Origin: Juglans regia
Taxonomy: Eukaryota > Streptophyta > Magnoliopsida > Fagales > Juglandaceae
DNA: 64,000 bases
NCBI RefSeq assembly: GCF_001411555.2
Contig: NC_049905.1
Location: 13,082,586-13,146,585, forward strand
Direction: 5' to 3'
The notes beneath the pieces are model-generated. The model worked only from the letters and a program-made list of their open reading frames with translations, searched no databases and was not told the origin of the DNA. The first letter of the stretch is position 1. Each line of letters opens with the position of its first letter. The translations under genes and the position numbers were made by a program. This document shows positions 47,444 through 58,498 of this stretch, piece by piece.

Positions 47444-47783
47444 GTAAGTAGAGAACATATACTAGTATGTAAACATGAGCATTTTTATAGAGTTCAAAAT
47501 GCAGAAACCAGACATTTAAGTATCAATATGCAAATTTCAACAATACATATTATCAGAAAATCAGAGCAACTTTTCGAACATTTCATATTCAGAAAATCAA
47601 CTTTTCATATTCAAATACTCATTTGGCACAACATGATTGAACATCTTCATCTTATCATATCTTATCAGAGCATCATATCATAATAGAGACCATGTTTAAC
47701 CCTCGTGGTAGGGTTGTGCATCCTGCGGAAAGCCAAGCAGAACATAAATCACCATGTTACCAAAGCGATTGCACTAAGAACAG

Positions 47784-47970
47784 AAAATCACTATTATATC
47801 CCGTGGTGGGCCAGAGGTCACTATTGTATCCCGTGACAGGGCCAAAGGTCACTATTGTATCCCATGATAGGGCCAGAGGTCACTATTATCTCCCTTGATA
47901 GGGCCAGAGGTCACTATTATATCCCGTGACAGGGCTAGAGGTCACTATTGTATCCTGTGACAGGGCCACA
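47784..47970 (-). repeat. 31-bp minisatellite in solo LTR 3, about 6 units
   Basis: AGGTCACTATTGTATCCCGT followed by GACAGGGCCAA. Starts at 47815, 47846 and 47877 are exactly 31 bp apart, continuing to about 47970. Confidence 0.9.
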
Positions 47971-50900
47971 TATTAGAGTAAAACAGAATCAGAATCACCA
48001 TATCAGAATTATAATCAGAGTCAGAACAGAATCAGAAAGTCATGCCCAAGGGTTTTTCAAGTGCCACATCTTATCAACACAGAGTACTGAACAAAATCAG
48101 ATCACAACAACATAACTTATACACAAAATTTCATATTTGGTCTCTTTTTCAAAGTTTAGAAACAGAATGTCAAAAATAAACTCATGTCTACACCAGTCAT
48201 GACAGAAAATACATTCTTCTTAAACAGAATCTCATGAGTAATGCAGAACAAATATCTGAGGATGTTTTTAGATTTCTTTTCATAGCAAAACATGCACATT
48301 TTCCAAAAAGGACCTCAATTCATTTTATTTAATGCAAAGTCTAGCATAGGAACCCCGCTTACCTAGACTTCTTAGCTTTTCAGGAATTTCCTCAAAATGC
48401 TGAACAATTATTAATTTTCACCTATAACATAATAACGTAATTCTCATAAATTTCCAATTGAACACAATTTCAATATTTAAGCCTAAGATGCTAAAATAAC
48501 CTATTTTAATTCTTCAAAAACCTAACTTGACGTAACCCTAAAATATCGTCACATTTTCTAAATTCATCAATGTCCCAATAATCAGTCTAAACAAAACTCA
48601 AAACTAACTTATTTACTAATGAGATCAAATTATAAGATTTAATTCTAGCTAATATATTTATACCAAAATATTTTAAAAATTAAACAATTAAAATTATAAT
48701 AAGCAAGATCATAATAATAAACACAATATTATTGTTTACTCTTTGGAAGAAAACCTTGCTTAATACTAATTTAATTTACTTAAAAGGTTTCTGTAAACAT
48801 AAATAAATTAGAGAGTATTAATACATAATAAAAGTTTAAAAGCACATTAATACAACAATTAGTAAAGGGTACTAATGTAATTTCATATAATTCTTTGAAA
48901 ACAAAAAGATAACCTGCGTGAAAAAAAAACTTTGCATGGCAGGGGCTTATGCAAGGAGAAATCATGCGGCAGCGTGCGACGGCTGGACTGGGTAGGCAGT
49001 GGCGATGAGGTTGGAGAGCAGGCGAGCGGTGGAGATGCTGCCTATGGAGGGCGGTGAGAGCGAGAGAAATGTGAGAGAACAAAGGGTGAGTGCGTGAGAG
49101 GAAAGAAAGAAAAAAAAAATAAAAAGAGCAACATAAGAGTGACTCACCGTGTGGGACAAGGCGGAACTGAGGCGGCTCGAGGCTGATGCAAAAGTGACAA
49201 CCGGCAGATTCTGTGGCTAGTCCGATAGTTTTCCTATCGTATGGTGGTGATCAATCGGATTTGTGGTGGTGCTTTGTTTTCGGTATGGAAAACAGAGGAT
49301 TTTAACTTGATAAAAGTTGTGGCTTGCTGTTTCCCGTGGCTGTCGAAAGTGTTTTCCGATGGTTGCTCTGAGCGTTGGTTTTACATGGAGATGGAGGTTA
49401 GGGGAGGATAAACCGGGTAGCAGTAGTGACAAACACGTTTGGGCTTCCATGAGGGTGTTGGACGGCAACGGGGATGGCTGAAAGGTGCAGAGATGACTAT
49501 GGGAAACCGAGAGGAGAGGGAGAGAGAGAAAAATCAAAAGAAGAGGCTATTCTAGGTTTTCGTCATGCACACTAGTGGTTGGCTACGGGTGCAAGGTTGA
49601 CGAGTGTTGAGTTGAGGGCTACGGGTTGGCTGAGTCAAGATTACTCTGTTTCGGGTATTAAAAATAGGGGTCGTTCGGTGGTAGTGAGCAGCGTCTTCCA
49701 TCGTGCAGGGGGCTTGCCGTGTGGGTTGCAGGGTGGAAGAGCTTCGGTGGTGGTTGTGAGGTTTGGGCAGGGTGACTCCGTGCGGTGGACCTACGTGTGA
49801 TTGGCTTTCATGGAGTGGCTCTCAGTGGGAGGGTCTCTTGCCATGATCTTAGTGCTCGTGGTCGAGTTTGACCTGTGCTGGCCGTGGGTGGTGCACTGCA
49901 GAAGTGCACGGTGCGGGGTGGAGGTCAGTGTAGTTGTTGACGGCAGTGCGGAATGCAGCTATGCACGGGTTGTTGCGGCAACTTCTTTAGAGAGAAAAAT
50001 ATGCATTTAGAGTTGATTAAAACCCTAGATGCGAAGATCACGTACGTGCATGAGATATGGAAATGAAAACTGCTTTCTGGTTGCATCGGGTTGGGCTTTC
50101 TGGTCCATTCCATGCATTTGGGCCCATGGGTAAGGTACGATAAATGATTTGGGACCCAAAAGAAACTAAAAGATACATAAACAGGCCTAGTCTAAAGAAA
50201 AAAAAAAAAGTCCAACAAAAGAAGAGGGCACCATAAAAAATAAATAAAAGCCAATTAAAAACACTGTAACTCAATATTAATAAAATAAAATAATAAAAGA
50301 CTAACAATAAAAGTATTCATTAAAGTAAAGAGTAATTTAAATGCAAACACTAATTAATATCAAGAAAGCACCTCAAAGTAAATTTCACAACTAAAAAAAA
50401 TTATAAAATAAATCCAACAAGAAATTCAACAAATTTTAAAACAAGAAAAATAATATTTAAATTAATTAAAAATAAATACACAAAAAAAATACAGAGTATC
50501 ACATGGTCTGAGTCGCAATTCGCAATACGTGCACTCGTACGAGGACCACTCGTACGAGGACCAGTGCACGTGCTGAACAACCTAGTTCAAAACTTCAAGG
50601 ACCATTGGCCTATGAGCTAATTATTGTTTGGAAAACAATATTTCAAAAAACCTTTTCGCTTAAAAATTATTTTAACTTTAAAAAGATATTTTTAAAAAAG
50701 ATATATGTTAACTAAAAAATTATAAATCAGTTTAACTCAAAACTTCTCCCACAAGCAGAGTTGTTTTTAGTTTTTTCTTTTAATTTTCTAATTTACTTAA
50801 TATTTTTAAAGTTTTTTATGTTTTAGTTAAATAGTTTTTGTCTTTTTTAATTGTTAGTTCATTAAATTTTCAGAATTTTCTTATTTACACTGATTTTTTA

Positions 50901-51000
50901 GATAAATTAATTAGACATATTTATTTAAAACTTGCATTGGATTTTATTTTTAGAGTTCAACCTATTTTCAAAATAATTGTTAGTTAGAAACTTGTATTTG

Positions 51001-51027
51001 CCAGATGAGATGAAACTTCTCATCTGG
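51001..51027. repeat. Perfect palindrome, 10-bp arms
   Basis: CCAGATGAGA and TCTCATCTGG flank a 7-base loop. Related GAGATGA/TCATCTC motifs occur at 42692, 51055 and 51910-51970. Confidence 0.7.
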
Positions 51028-52009
51028 TATGCACGATTAATTTCATTTCTAAGTTTTTAAACCCATCTCATTACTTTCTGACATAAATAGTAAAAACATC
51101 GTGCACAGTAAAAAAAATTCATTTGTGCTAAAAATAGAATAATCAATAAGTCATTATTAGAATAATATATTTTCACAAAAAAATTGATAATTTTGTGAGT
51201 ATTGAATAGAAGTGCATTTTGGGGGTTTTATTAGAAAATTCAAAATTAATAAATTAGTTAAAGCAAATCTACAACATAATTCATATACTTATTTATTATA
51301 ATTTATAATTAGAATAAAAAATGATGAATTTCTTATATATAGAAAAATAAATAGATAAAAATATCTTTTAAAAAAGAAAAATTATGAATTTCGGCCAACA
51401 ACTTCCCAATATATCTTGGGATTTAAATTATTTTTTAGAATAATAATATCTTCAAGAATAATATCTTTTAAAGAGAGAAATTATTTTTTGAAATTATAGA
51501 GTAATTTCAGCCAACAACTTCCCAATATATTTTGGAATTTAAATTTATTCATAAATATTATTCTTGAACTTTATTAATATATTCATCAATATTATTTTTT
51601 ATTAATATATTCATAACTACTACTCAATAACTGGTGGGGCCCACCTCTTTATCAAAGAGTGCTTCTATTCCCACACATGGGGGATCCCGACTAGGATTTC
51701 CTTTTTTTTATTTTTTTTGCTTCTTTTTTATGCATTTTTTTTTTACCTTTTTTAAATAGATTTTTTTTTCTTTTTAAGAAAAAATCACAACATCAATAAA
51801 AATTCTTACTTAATAATTAATTAAGAAAAACCAGTCCGGATCCCAGTTAGGAATACCCAGTTGTGGTTTTAGTATTTTTATTTATCAAATCTCAAAAAGT
51901 CAAAACTATCTCATCTCATCTCACTATCCAAACATACACTTTTTTGCAAATTATCTCATCTCATTTGAACTCAAAAAATCTCACTACTATTTAAAATAGA
52001 GAAAATATA

Positions 52010-52165
52010 TTTGCAACCGTGAATTGTGCAACTGTCGAATAATCACTTTGAAAAAAGTGAATAAAACATGAAACTCATATGAAAAAAATTAATTTTTTTA
52101 TAATGAACCCCACTCTTTTTCAAAGCGATTACATAATATTTATGCACTTCATGATTATATGTAAA
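52010..52165. mobile_element. Foldback MITE-like element, about 155 bp
   Basis: The left arm has ATCACTTTGAAAAAAGTG and the right arm CACTCTTTTTCAAAGCGAT, its imperfect reverse complement. The outer parts GTGAATTGTGCA and TGCACTTCATGAT also pair. Boundaries are approximate. Confidence 0.6.
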
Positions 52166-52510
52166 ATTAATATTTAAAATAACTCTTCTCATTTCATCTT
52201 AATCTGTTTTTGGCGTTGGACCCACCTTTCTTACCTTTGTAAACTTTCGTGAGATCAATTTGGTGTTAGGCTTTTCAATCATTTTGCTCGGCCCATTAAT
52301 AACTAATCGGGGTGTACACTGCAAGCTAGATCTCTAACTGCAGTGTTTGCTCATAGTTGCTTGTTGCTATAGAAAGTCATAATTTCAAGTCATGACGGCT
52401 GGTTTTGATTTGGTTTTTCGCCTTGTTGTCTGGTTGGTTTCATATTGTACCATCCTACCATCTCCCTTTCTCTTGAGAATGATTCTGATCGATCGTTGGT
52501 ATCCCTTTGG

Positions 52511-52760
52511 CATCGCGATGAGATGGAAACTCAGAAAGAAAGAGAGAATGATGCCGTGTCTGCGTTAGCGTCGTGATGAGATGGAAACTCAGAAAGAAAG
52601 AGAGGATGATGCCGCGTTTGCGTTAGCGTCGTGATGAGAGAGAGAGAGTGAGAGAGAGAGATTGGTGGCTTTATGTGAGAGAGGAGAGAGATGCGTGGCA
52701 GAAGGCCAAGCGCTGTGCTACTGCGTGAGAGAGGAGAGAGAGAGAGTTTGAGATGAGAAT
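52511..52760 (+). repeat. 57/58-bp tandem repeat running into GA repeats
   Basis: GATGAGATGGAAACTCAGAA starts at 52517 and 52575, with a third partial copy at 52632 that degenerates into (GA)n. Two further GTGAGAGAGGAGAGAG-type copies follow at about 52675 and 52724. Confidence 0.8.
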
Positions 52761-53114
52761 CTGGAGAAGAAGAAGAAGAAGTAAATGGGGTATTAAATCC
52801 TAAATTGAAATGATGTCGTTTGGTGTATTAAATCAAAAGGCATCGTTTTATTCTAATTTTTTTTTTCTAAGAGCATTGATCGATCACCACACGATTAGTG
52901 ATCTTGAAACCATGTTTTAAACTTGATTTTTATTTTTATCATTTCTCATCCTTTTGTTCTAAAATTTTCTTGTTTGGTTATCCATTTCTATTACTCTTAG
53001 ATCATCATGTTAGAATTTTAGATAAACCTTTCCACATGTCATTTAGGGTAATGACATGTCAAACTCTAAAACCATACCAATCGGCACCCATGTGTACTTT
53101 TGCGTGAAGTTGAA

Positions 53115-53207
53115 TGTCAAGTGGCTTAAACCTTTTCAAGGTCGTGTGAAGCTGAATGTGGATGAAAGTTATTTAGGCATTCTGGGCTATTTGGGTGCTA
53201 GAGGGGA
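53115..53207 (+). pseudogene. LINE RNase H, N-terminal piece
   Basis: Encodes VKWLKPFQGRVKLNVDESYL then GILGYLGARG, matching the plant LINE RNase H opening (family form KLNVDGSSLGNPG). The first catalytic Asp is present, while the following Gly is changed to Glu. It is cut off by an LTR start TGTAACAGCCCG at 53208. Confidence 0.75.
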
Positions 53208-55799
53208 TGTAACAGCCCGCTAGAAATTCATTGGTAGAATTTCTATTGACTTTAGGAATCTCTTGAAAACTCCATAAGTTTTTACGAATCGACCAATCGC
53301 ATAGGTTTTAGTCTGTAAACATAGTCAGTGTTATCACTCACTATGGTGCTAGAAATATAAGTTTTATTTATTTGAGGTGGTTAAAAGTGTCAGAATGCAT
53401 TATGGTCCACGCCATTAGACTCAGTGGATTATTTAGGATTTTATGGTGCAATAGCCTATTTTCATAATTCCGGACGAAACGTCTGTTGGAAATTGTGAAA
53501 TTATTTTTATGGGCACTTTGAGGTTGAATTTCAGTAAAAGATTTTCACTATAGGTTAATATGAATATTTAGGAATATTTAGTGTTAAGTTTATGATTCAC
53601 TTTTTCGGAGTGAATAGTAACCTCGGTAAGCGCACCAATTGCAGTGTTTCAAAATCACGGTGTGGAATGTCCAAATTAGATTGGAGAAGTTTTATTTGGA
53701 CACTTGGCAAGATCTTAGCCACACTTAGTGAATAATTTTAGACACTTGACACCATGAGGAACGTTTGTTGGATTTGAAAGAATCAGGGTGTGAGATAATG
53801 TCAATTAAGCAAAACTTTGTTTCATCTGCTCAACCAGATGGTGACAGACCAAAAAAAGGTTTCAATCCTAGTGAAACCCTAAATGGTGGGAATCCAATTG
53901 AAAGCCCAAAAGCTTGGTTGAAACCGAAACCCTAAAGGCTTTCCCCAAACCCTAAAGTTGGCCTCTGAACCCTTTCTAATCCGATTTCTAGCATTGTGTT
54001 TAATCACTTGATTAAATCACTTCCACATGCTATTAATCCTTCAAATTTGTGTTAGAATATCATTATCCAACCTTGTTAACCTTGAAAAATTGATTGGACC
54101 AAGTGATATTGGATTTGGGCTTGATAGCAACCCAAACCCTCTTTAAACCCCAAAATTTAGGCCCATTCGGTTTAGGCCCATTAAGGCCCACGAATTTGGT
54201 CACCATAGGATTGCTTCATGGCTAAGTTTTGTACCCCCCACTTGGCTGGCCAGATCTTTGCAAGAAGGGTCTAGAAGGTTCTTGAAAGACAAAGCTAAAG
54301 GGTCACCTCACTCTTTCACTCTCACACTCCACCTTGAGAAAAGATCTTGGTCTGATTTTTATGAGAAGAAAAGGCCAACACTCAACCATTCCTTCAGTCC
54401 TATCACTTTACATAGCTTGTGTAAGAAGCTCTCCAGTCCACTTCCCACAAAAAGCAGCTCTCCTTTACACTTTTCCTTCATAGAACACAAAAGACACTCT
54501 CAGACAGTTTGTCGTACTTCTTTTGAACGCCTGTTTCGAAGCTTTTGTAAGTGTTTTCTCACCAAGTTTCCTTCATGAAAGTTCTTTCTTTTGGAGTCTA
54601 GTTTACGTAGATACCTTATTAGTTCCATTTGGAGATCATTTGATTGGCAAAAAGTTGTTTAGACCCTAGAAAGGTCATTCTGGGCGATAAACTGCAGAGT
54701 GTGTTATATTTTGGAGTTTTTGACCTAGCTAATGAAAAGATCTTGGTCCGAAATTCTATGGAGTACTGTTAACATGTGTATATGATTATTGGTTGAGGAT
54801 TTGTTGCATGATTAAAAGTTTTGGTGAAATATTTTCTTAGGTCTAGAAACTTAGAAACTGGAAGAGGAAAAACAGTTTCTGTTTTGAGAAAGTTTAAATC
54901 TTTTATGGTTTAATCTTATTCCAATGGCTTTGATATTTTTATTGGAAGATCCTAAGCATCTTATATACATGTTAGAATGTTATTTTGAAGATATTTGATG
55001 TTAGTTTCGAACATATGAAATTTTATGCATTCAGATATTTGGTTAGGCCAAAGTGATGATGTTCTTGGCTAAATTTATGTTTTGGGTGATGTTTAACCAT
55101 GTGATCTTGAGTTTGAAGCTTGGATCTGTTTTAGGACACCTTTTTAAACCATGTGATGTTTTGGTTTGAAGATCACTTCTTTATAAGTCATGGATCAGGA
55201 GGTTGATCAAAACGAGTTAGAAACAAAATTCTGTTTTAAACTTAGAAGAAAAACCAAAAAGTTTAAGTATGGTTTTAGTGATTTTGATGACATTTGTTCA
55301 TGATTCAAAACATGATTATTCTTAAGAATATGTTATGAGTATAGTAGAAGAAAAATTTTGATTTAATCATGAGTTTTGAAATTTGAAAGAATTATAACAA
55401 AATCAAAGGAAATAACCTTTGTAAGTTTCGGCCCTATAGAGTTTTAATGGTTGTGTTTAGTTTTAAATTTTTTTGAATTGATATTTGAGCTTAGGACAAA
55501 ATTTACACAAGGTATGTAAATTTTGGTGATTTTTGGAGTTAGGATACAAAATCCTTAACTTAGGGGTAAAATGGTCATTTTCCCACATGTAGAGGGTAAA
55601 ATTGTAATTTTACTCGAAGTTGATATTTCTCCATATTCCTAATTGTTAGTGATTAAGTTCTAATTTTTAGAAACCGCTACTTTCAGTTTCTCGTGATCGC
55701 ACTTGAGTTTTGTCTCGAAGCGCGAAGATCGAGGTAAGTTAGCTTTTAACTTACTATCAGTTTAATGTGTATGAGTGATAAGTAAGGGAACTAAAGTGT

Positions 55800-56215
55800 A
55801 TGTATGCATGTTATCATATGTGTCATGCCAAGTCATTACATATTTATCTGTTACACAGAATTTATTCTGTCATGAATTATTCATCTGTTACACTAGAGAT
55901 TATGTCTCGTATTGCTATACATTGCAAGTATGTCATGTTAAATATGCCATCTGTTACAAGTATTTCATGTCACGTAATATTCACTGTCACATGTTACGCC
56001 ATGTTAAGAAATGTTGTCTGTTATATAGTATGCCATGTTACGAAATGTTGCATGTTACAATTATGCCATGTTATGAAATGTTCTCTGTTACATTTATGTC
56101 TTGAGGTATGTCATGTCTGTCATCTTAGTTCATGTCACGTTATGCTACGTCAAACTTCTGTCTTTTATGTCACGTTCATGTTATGTCACGTTACGAAATG
56201 TCATGTATGCTAGTT
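55800..56215 (+). repeat. Degenerate CATGTTA-type repeat
   Basis: Many copies of CATGTTA(C/T)GAAATGTT and TCTGTTAC at irregular spacing of about 27-35 bp, inside the LTR fragment. Another CATGTTATGTTCACGTTTACG series follows at 56690-56880. Confidence 0.65.
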
Positions 56216-56427
56216 AAGTTATTCATGTCAATCACGACCCTAAGCGCTAGGATGGGGTAATATCCTAGTGGAACTCCTTTGTTCACGTTGGAGTGTCTAA
56301 ATAGGTGTGAAATTCCCTGGGTTGACGAAGTACAGTCAACAGGTTGCGAATGATGCCTAATTAGCTGGTCACAGGAGCGCGCCAGGCACTAACGCCGATG
56401 GTGCCACACATTATGTTATGTGTGTCC

Positions 56428-56590
56428 ACAGCAAGTGTGGCACAAACAGATAAGTCATGGGGCCACAACAACTGTGGAGCATGAAGTATGGGGCCACAAC
56501 AACTGTGGAGCATACACTACGTGAGACACAGCAATTGTGACACGTAGAATACGTGGGGCCACAACAACTGTGGAGTACGTATTAACGCAC
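56428..56590 (+). repeat. 31-bp minisatellite, about 5 units
   Basis: GGGGCCACAACAACTGTGGA then GCATGAAGTAT. Starts at 56428, 56459, 56490 and 56521 are 31 bp apart, then about 56554. Variant units have GACACAGCAATTGTGACAC. Confidence 0.82.
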
Positions 56591-56880
56591 TCACAGCTGG
56601 TATAGACACCTGTGATGTGATGCGGTAATCGGCAGGGACACACGGCTCAAGGGGACCTGTGTAGCACCCATATGGTCGCTTTAATGATTAAGTCTATTGA
56701 ATAAGATTCCAAGTTCAAGTCATGTTTCACGTTATGATATGTTCAAGTTTACGTTCACGCAATCATGGTAATCCCATGAGACAAGAATATGTTTTAAGTT
56801 CATGTTATGTTATGTTCACGTTTACGTTATGTTCCAAGTTCACATTTATGTTATGTCATGCTCAGGTTCAAGTTCATGTT

Positions 56881-56999
56881 CAATTATGAAGATTATGAAA
56901 AGCCTCGGTTCGAGCAATTATGAAGATTGTTGATGTTGAGCTTGATTCTATTGGCCGAGGTTTTGCAGAACATATTGGCCTCGGTTCGAGCAATTATGA
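56881..56999 (+). other. Scrambled junction with templated repeats
   Basis: GCCTCGGTTCGAGCAATTAT occurs at 56902 and 56978, TTGATGTTGAGCTTGATTCT at 56930 and 57021, and CAATTATGAAGATT at 56881 and 56915. These copied snippets come from the LINE sequence just downstream. Confidence 0.75.
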
Positions 57000-57260
57000 A
57001 AAGCCTAGATCTAGTTCATGTTGATGTTGAGCTTGATTCTACGATTGATTTCCAGTGGGTGCATAAATCTCATTGTGGTCTGTGGTATTTTGAAGATTGT
57101 TGGGAAGAAATTCTTGATATTTTTGGTACGTTGAACTACTCTATTTCTCACATGTATAGACAAGGTAATGCTCCTGCGGATTTTTTGGCTCAGATGGGTG
57201 CAGAAGGTAATAGTATGATATGGGTGGATTTTTCACTACTTCCTCATTTATTAAAATGAA
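57000..57260 (+). pseudogene. LINE RNase H, C-terminal piece
   Basis: KSLDLVHVDVELDSTIDFQW, then WEEILDIFGTLNYSISHMYR, QGNAPADFLAQMGAEGN and SLLPHLLK-stop. It continues after the stop as DKMGISYVRF, so even the last residues of the family are recognisable (normally LRGLIRLDKMG). ADxLA near the end is the RNase H C-terminal Asp motif. The middle of the domain is missing, so the tail is dead. The family is that of the reverse-transcriptase/RNase H tails of plant L1-type LINEs. Confidence 0.82.
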
Positions 57261-58000
57261 TGTTGAAGACGGACAAGATGGGTATTTCGTATGTTAGATT
57301 TGCTTAATTTAATTTTATTTTTTTTTCATTGAGCTTTATTTGTACCACGGTATTGCTCTGCCACGAGTCTTTATCAATAAAGTGGCGGAGGTTCCTCCAA
57401 AAAACAAAGTGTACTTTTGTGTGCAATGGACCAATGTGCCCCTAGTTTGAATTTTTTTTACACCATTTTTATCAAGGAAATTTCTGTTATTGGCCCCTCA
57501 ATTTATTCATAAAATTTCCTACCAAACTTGATTTTCAAAAACCCTATCTAAAACCCCAAATTTTGTCCAATCCGAAAATGCCCTTGAATTTTCGGCAACT
57601 ACCCATGAAAATTCCCCATTTATTGGATTTTGTTTGATCACCACTTCACCACCCAATCTACATTGTCTACCACCTAAAGAGGATACTCATGTATATCTTA
57701 AACTAGCCATGATATGCCAAGAGGATAGTGCAAATGAATAAGAAAAAAAGTTTTGCCTTGTGAATTACCCCATACCCAGCGGCATCATTAACCCTTAAGC
57801 ATTGCATTAATTGCATCACCCTTTCACCACTACCACACGACAAAGCCCCTTTCCCCATAGCCATTTCAACCTACCCTAAGGTGCAATGATCACCAAGTTA
57901 GCCAACCATCCAAGGAGGATCTAGGCTAGGTAGAATCATCACCGCCCAAACCCCCTAATGGGAGGCTACCTTGCCAACACCAAACACACTCCTTGGAGCC

Positions 58001-58008
58001 TATATAAA
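58001..58008 (+). promoter_or_regulatory. TATA box in LTR-derived region
   Basis: TATATAAA preceded by GAGCC, followed 15-30 bp later by a CT-rich stretch. Confidence 0.45.
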
Positions 58009-58279
58009 CTCCACTCCACCCCCACTTCTTCCTCATTTCACTTCTTCAAACTCCCTTGAGTGTTCTTGAGAGTTCTCATCCTCTAGTTCTTTGAAGTTCT
58101 TAAGTGTTCTAAGTGAGTTCTTGAGTTGTGAGCTTTGAGTGGGAAGCTTCAAAGGCTACAGAATCTTTGTAAGTTTTCTCTCTAGATCATAGTTTAAATG
58201 TTAAGTTGTGTATTTTAGTGTTAGCATTAATTCTAGGTGATTATAGCATGAGATACCATATTTAGCTAGAAGCCAAAAT

Positions 58280-58498
58280 GATGGGAACCAAAGTCGGCCT
58301 AGTTTTAAAGATCATTTGCAAGTTTCAGATGGGCCAATCATAAGATCAAGAGCCAAGAAGATCAAGGATGCAATGCAAGGATTGGTGCAGTCCACTTGGG
58401 ATGAAGCTTGCAAGAGCCCAACACTTAAGATGGGCTTGAAAGAAGGAGAACCAGTTTTGATCCACTTGATACAAGCTGTGAAAGACATGACTTGGAGT
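58280..58498 (+). pseudogene. Gypsy pol C-terminal fragment
   Basis: The frame DGNQSRPSFKDHLQVSDGPI, then RSRAKKIKDAMQGLVQSTWD, resembles the tail of plant Ty3/gypsy polyproteins after the integrase (family form GPMTRARAKKLKEAL). It continues to AVKDMT and a stop. The integrase itself is missing. It is the 5' edge of a truncated 3' end of an element nested in the LTR. Confidence 0.65.

Larger units (their letters stand above)
47170..50503 (-). mobile_element. Solo LTR 3 (3.3 kb), minus orientation
   Basis: On the plus strand it begins TGTAACGCCCTATTC and ends AGTATCACA, with perfect target duplications TGGTC at 47165-47169 and 50504-50508. It is 3334 bp with no internal region. Orientation is minus: both conserved stem-loops (47426-47443, 47698-47715) are inverted relative to the Tekay-like LTR at 29441-32014, with which it shares the block around AACCCTACCACGAGGGTT. 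Confidence 0.92.
50509..53091. other. AT-rich sequence with MITE-like units, no gene
   Basis: Contents seen: a short direct repeat CACTCGTACGAGGACCA twice (50531-50565); a perfect 10-bp-arm palindrome (51001-51027); a diverged duplication of CAACAACTTCCCAATATAT (51398 and 51510); a MITE-like foldback (52010-52165); and a GA-rich tandem region (52511-52760). Otherwise poly-A/T-rich with no coding signal. Confidence 0.6.
53208..56880 (+). repeat. LTR fragment (3.7 kb) inside the LINE, 3'-truncated
   Basis: Starts TGTAACAGCCCGCTAG, a typical gypsy LTR start. Late in the sequence it has ATCACGACCCTAAGCGCTAGGATGGGG followed by AGTGGAACTCC, homologous to the block at 60150-60200 in the next LTR. 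No TTACA/CACA end or target duplication (GGGGA expected) was found on the right. The end is lost in a scrambled junction at about 56881-56999. Plus orientation. Confidence 0.7.
53107..57408 (+). mobile_element. 5'-truncated L1-type LINE tail, interrupted by an LTR
   Basis: The target duplication GTGTACTTTTG-GTG (15 bp, one mismatch) is at 53092-53106 and 57409-57423. Between them lie the N-terminal part of a plant LINE RNase H (53115-53207) and its C-terminal part (about 56977-57260), then a short 3' UTR with AATAAA at 57376 and an A-rich end (CCAAAAAACAAA). The element is severely 5'-truncated, as usual for LINEs. A 3.7-kb LTR fragment (53208-56880) inserted into it later. Confidence 0.8.

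Noticed and set aside
47784..47970. Regular 31-bp repeats resembling a CRISPR array
   Set aside because: Repeats are directly adjacent without unique spacers, sit inside an LTR, and the genome is clearly plant nuclear.
55775..56213. Cys/His/Met-rich ORFs resembling a repeat protein
   Set aside because: Produced by the CATGTTA-type DNA repeat in the LTR; two overlapping frames are open for the same reason.
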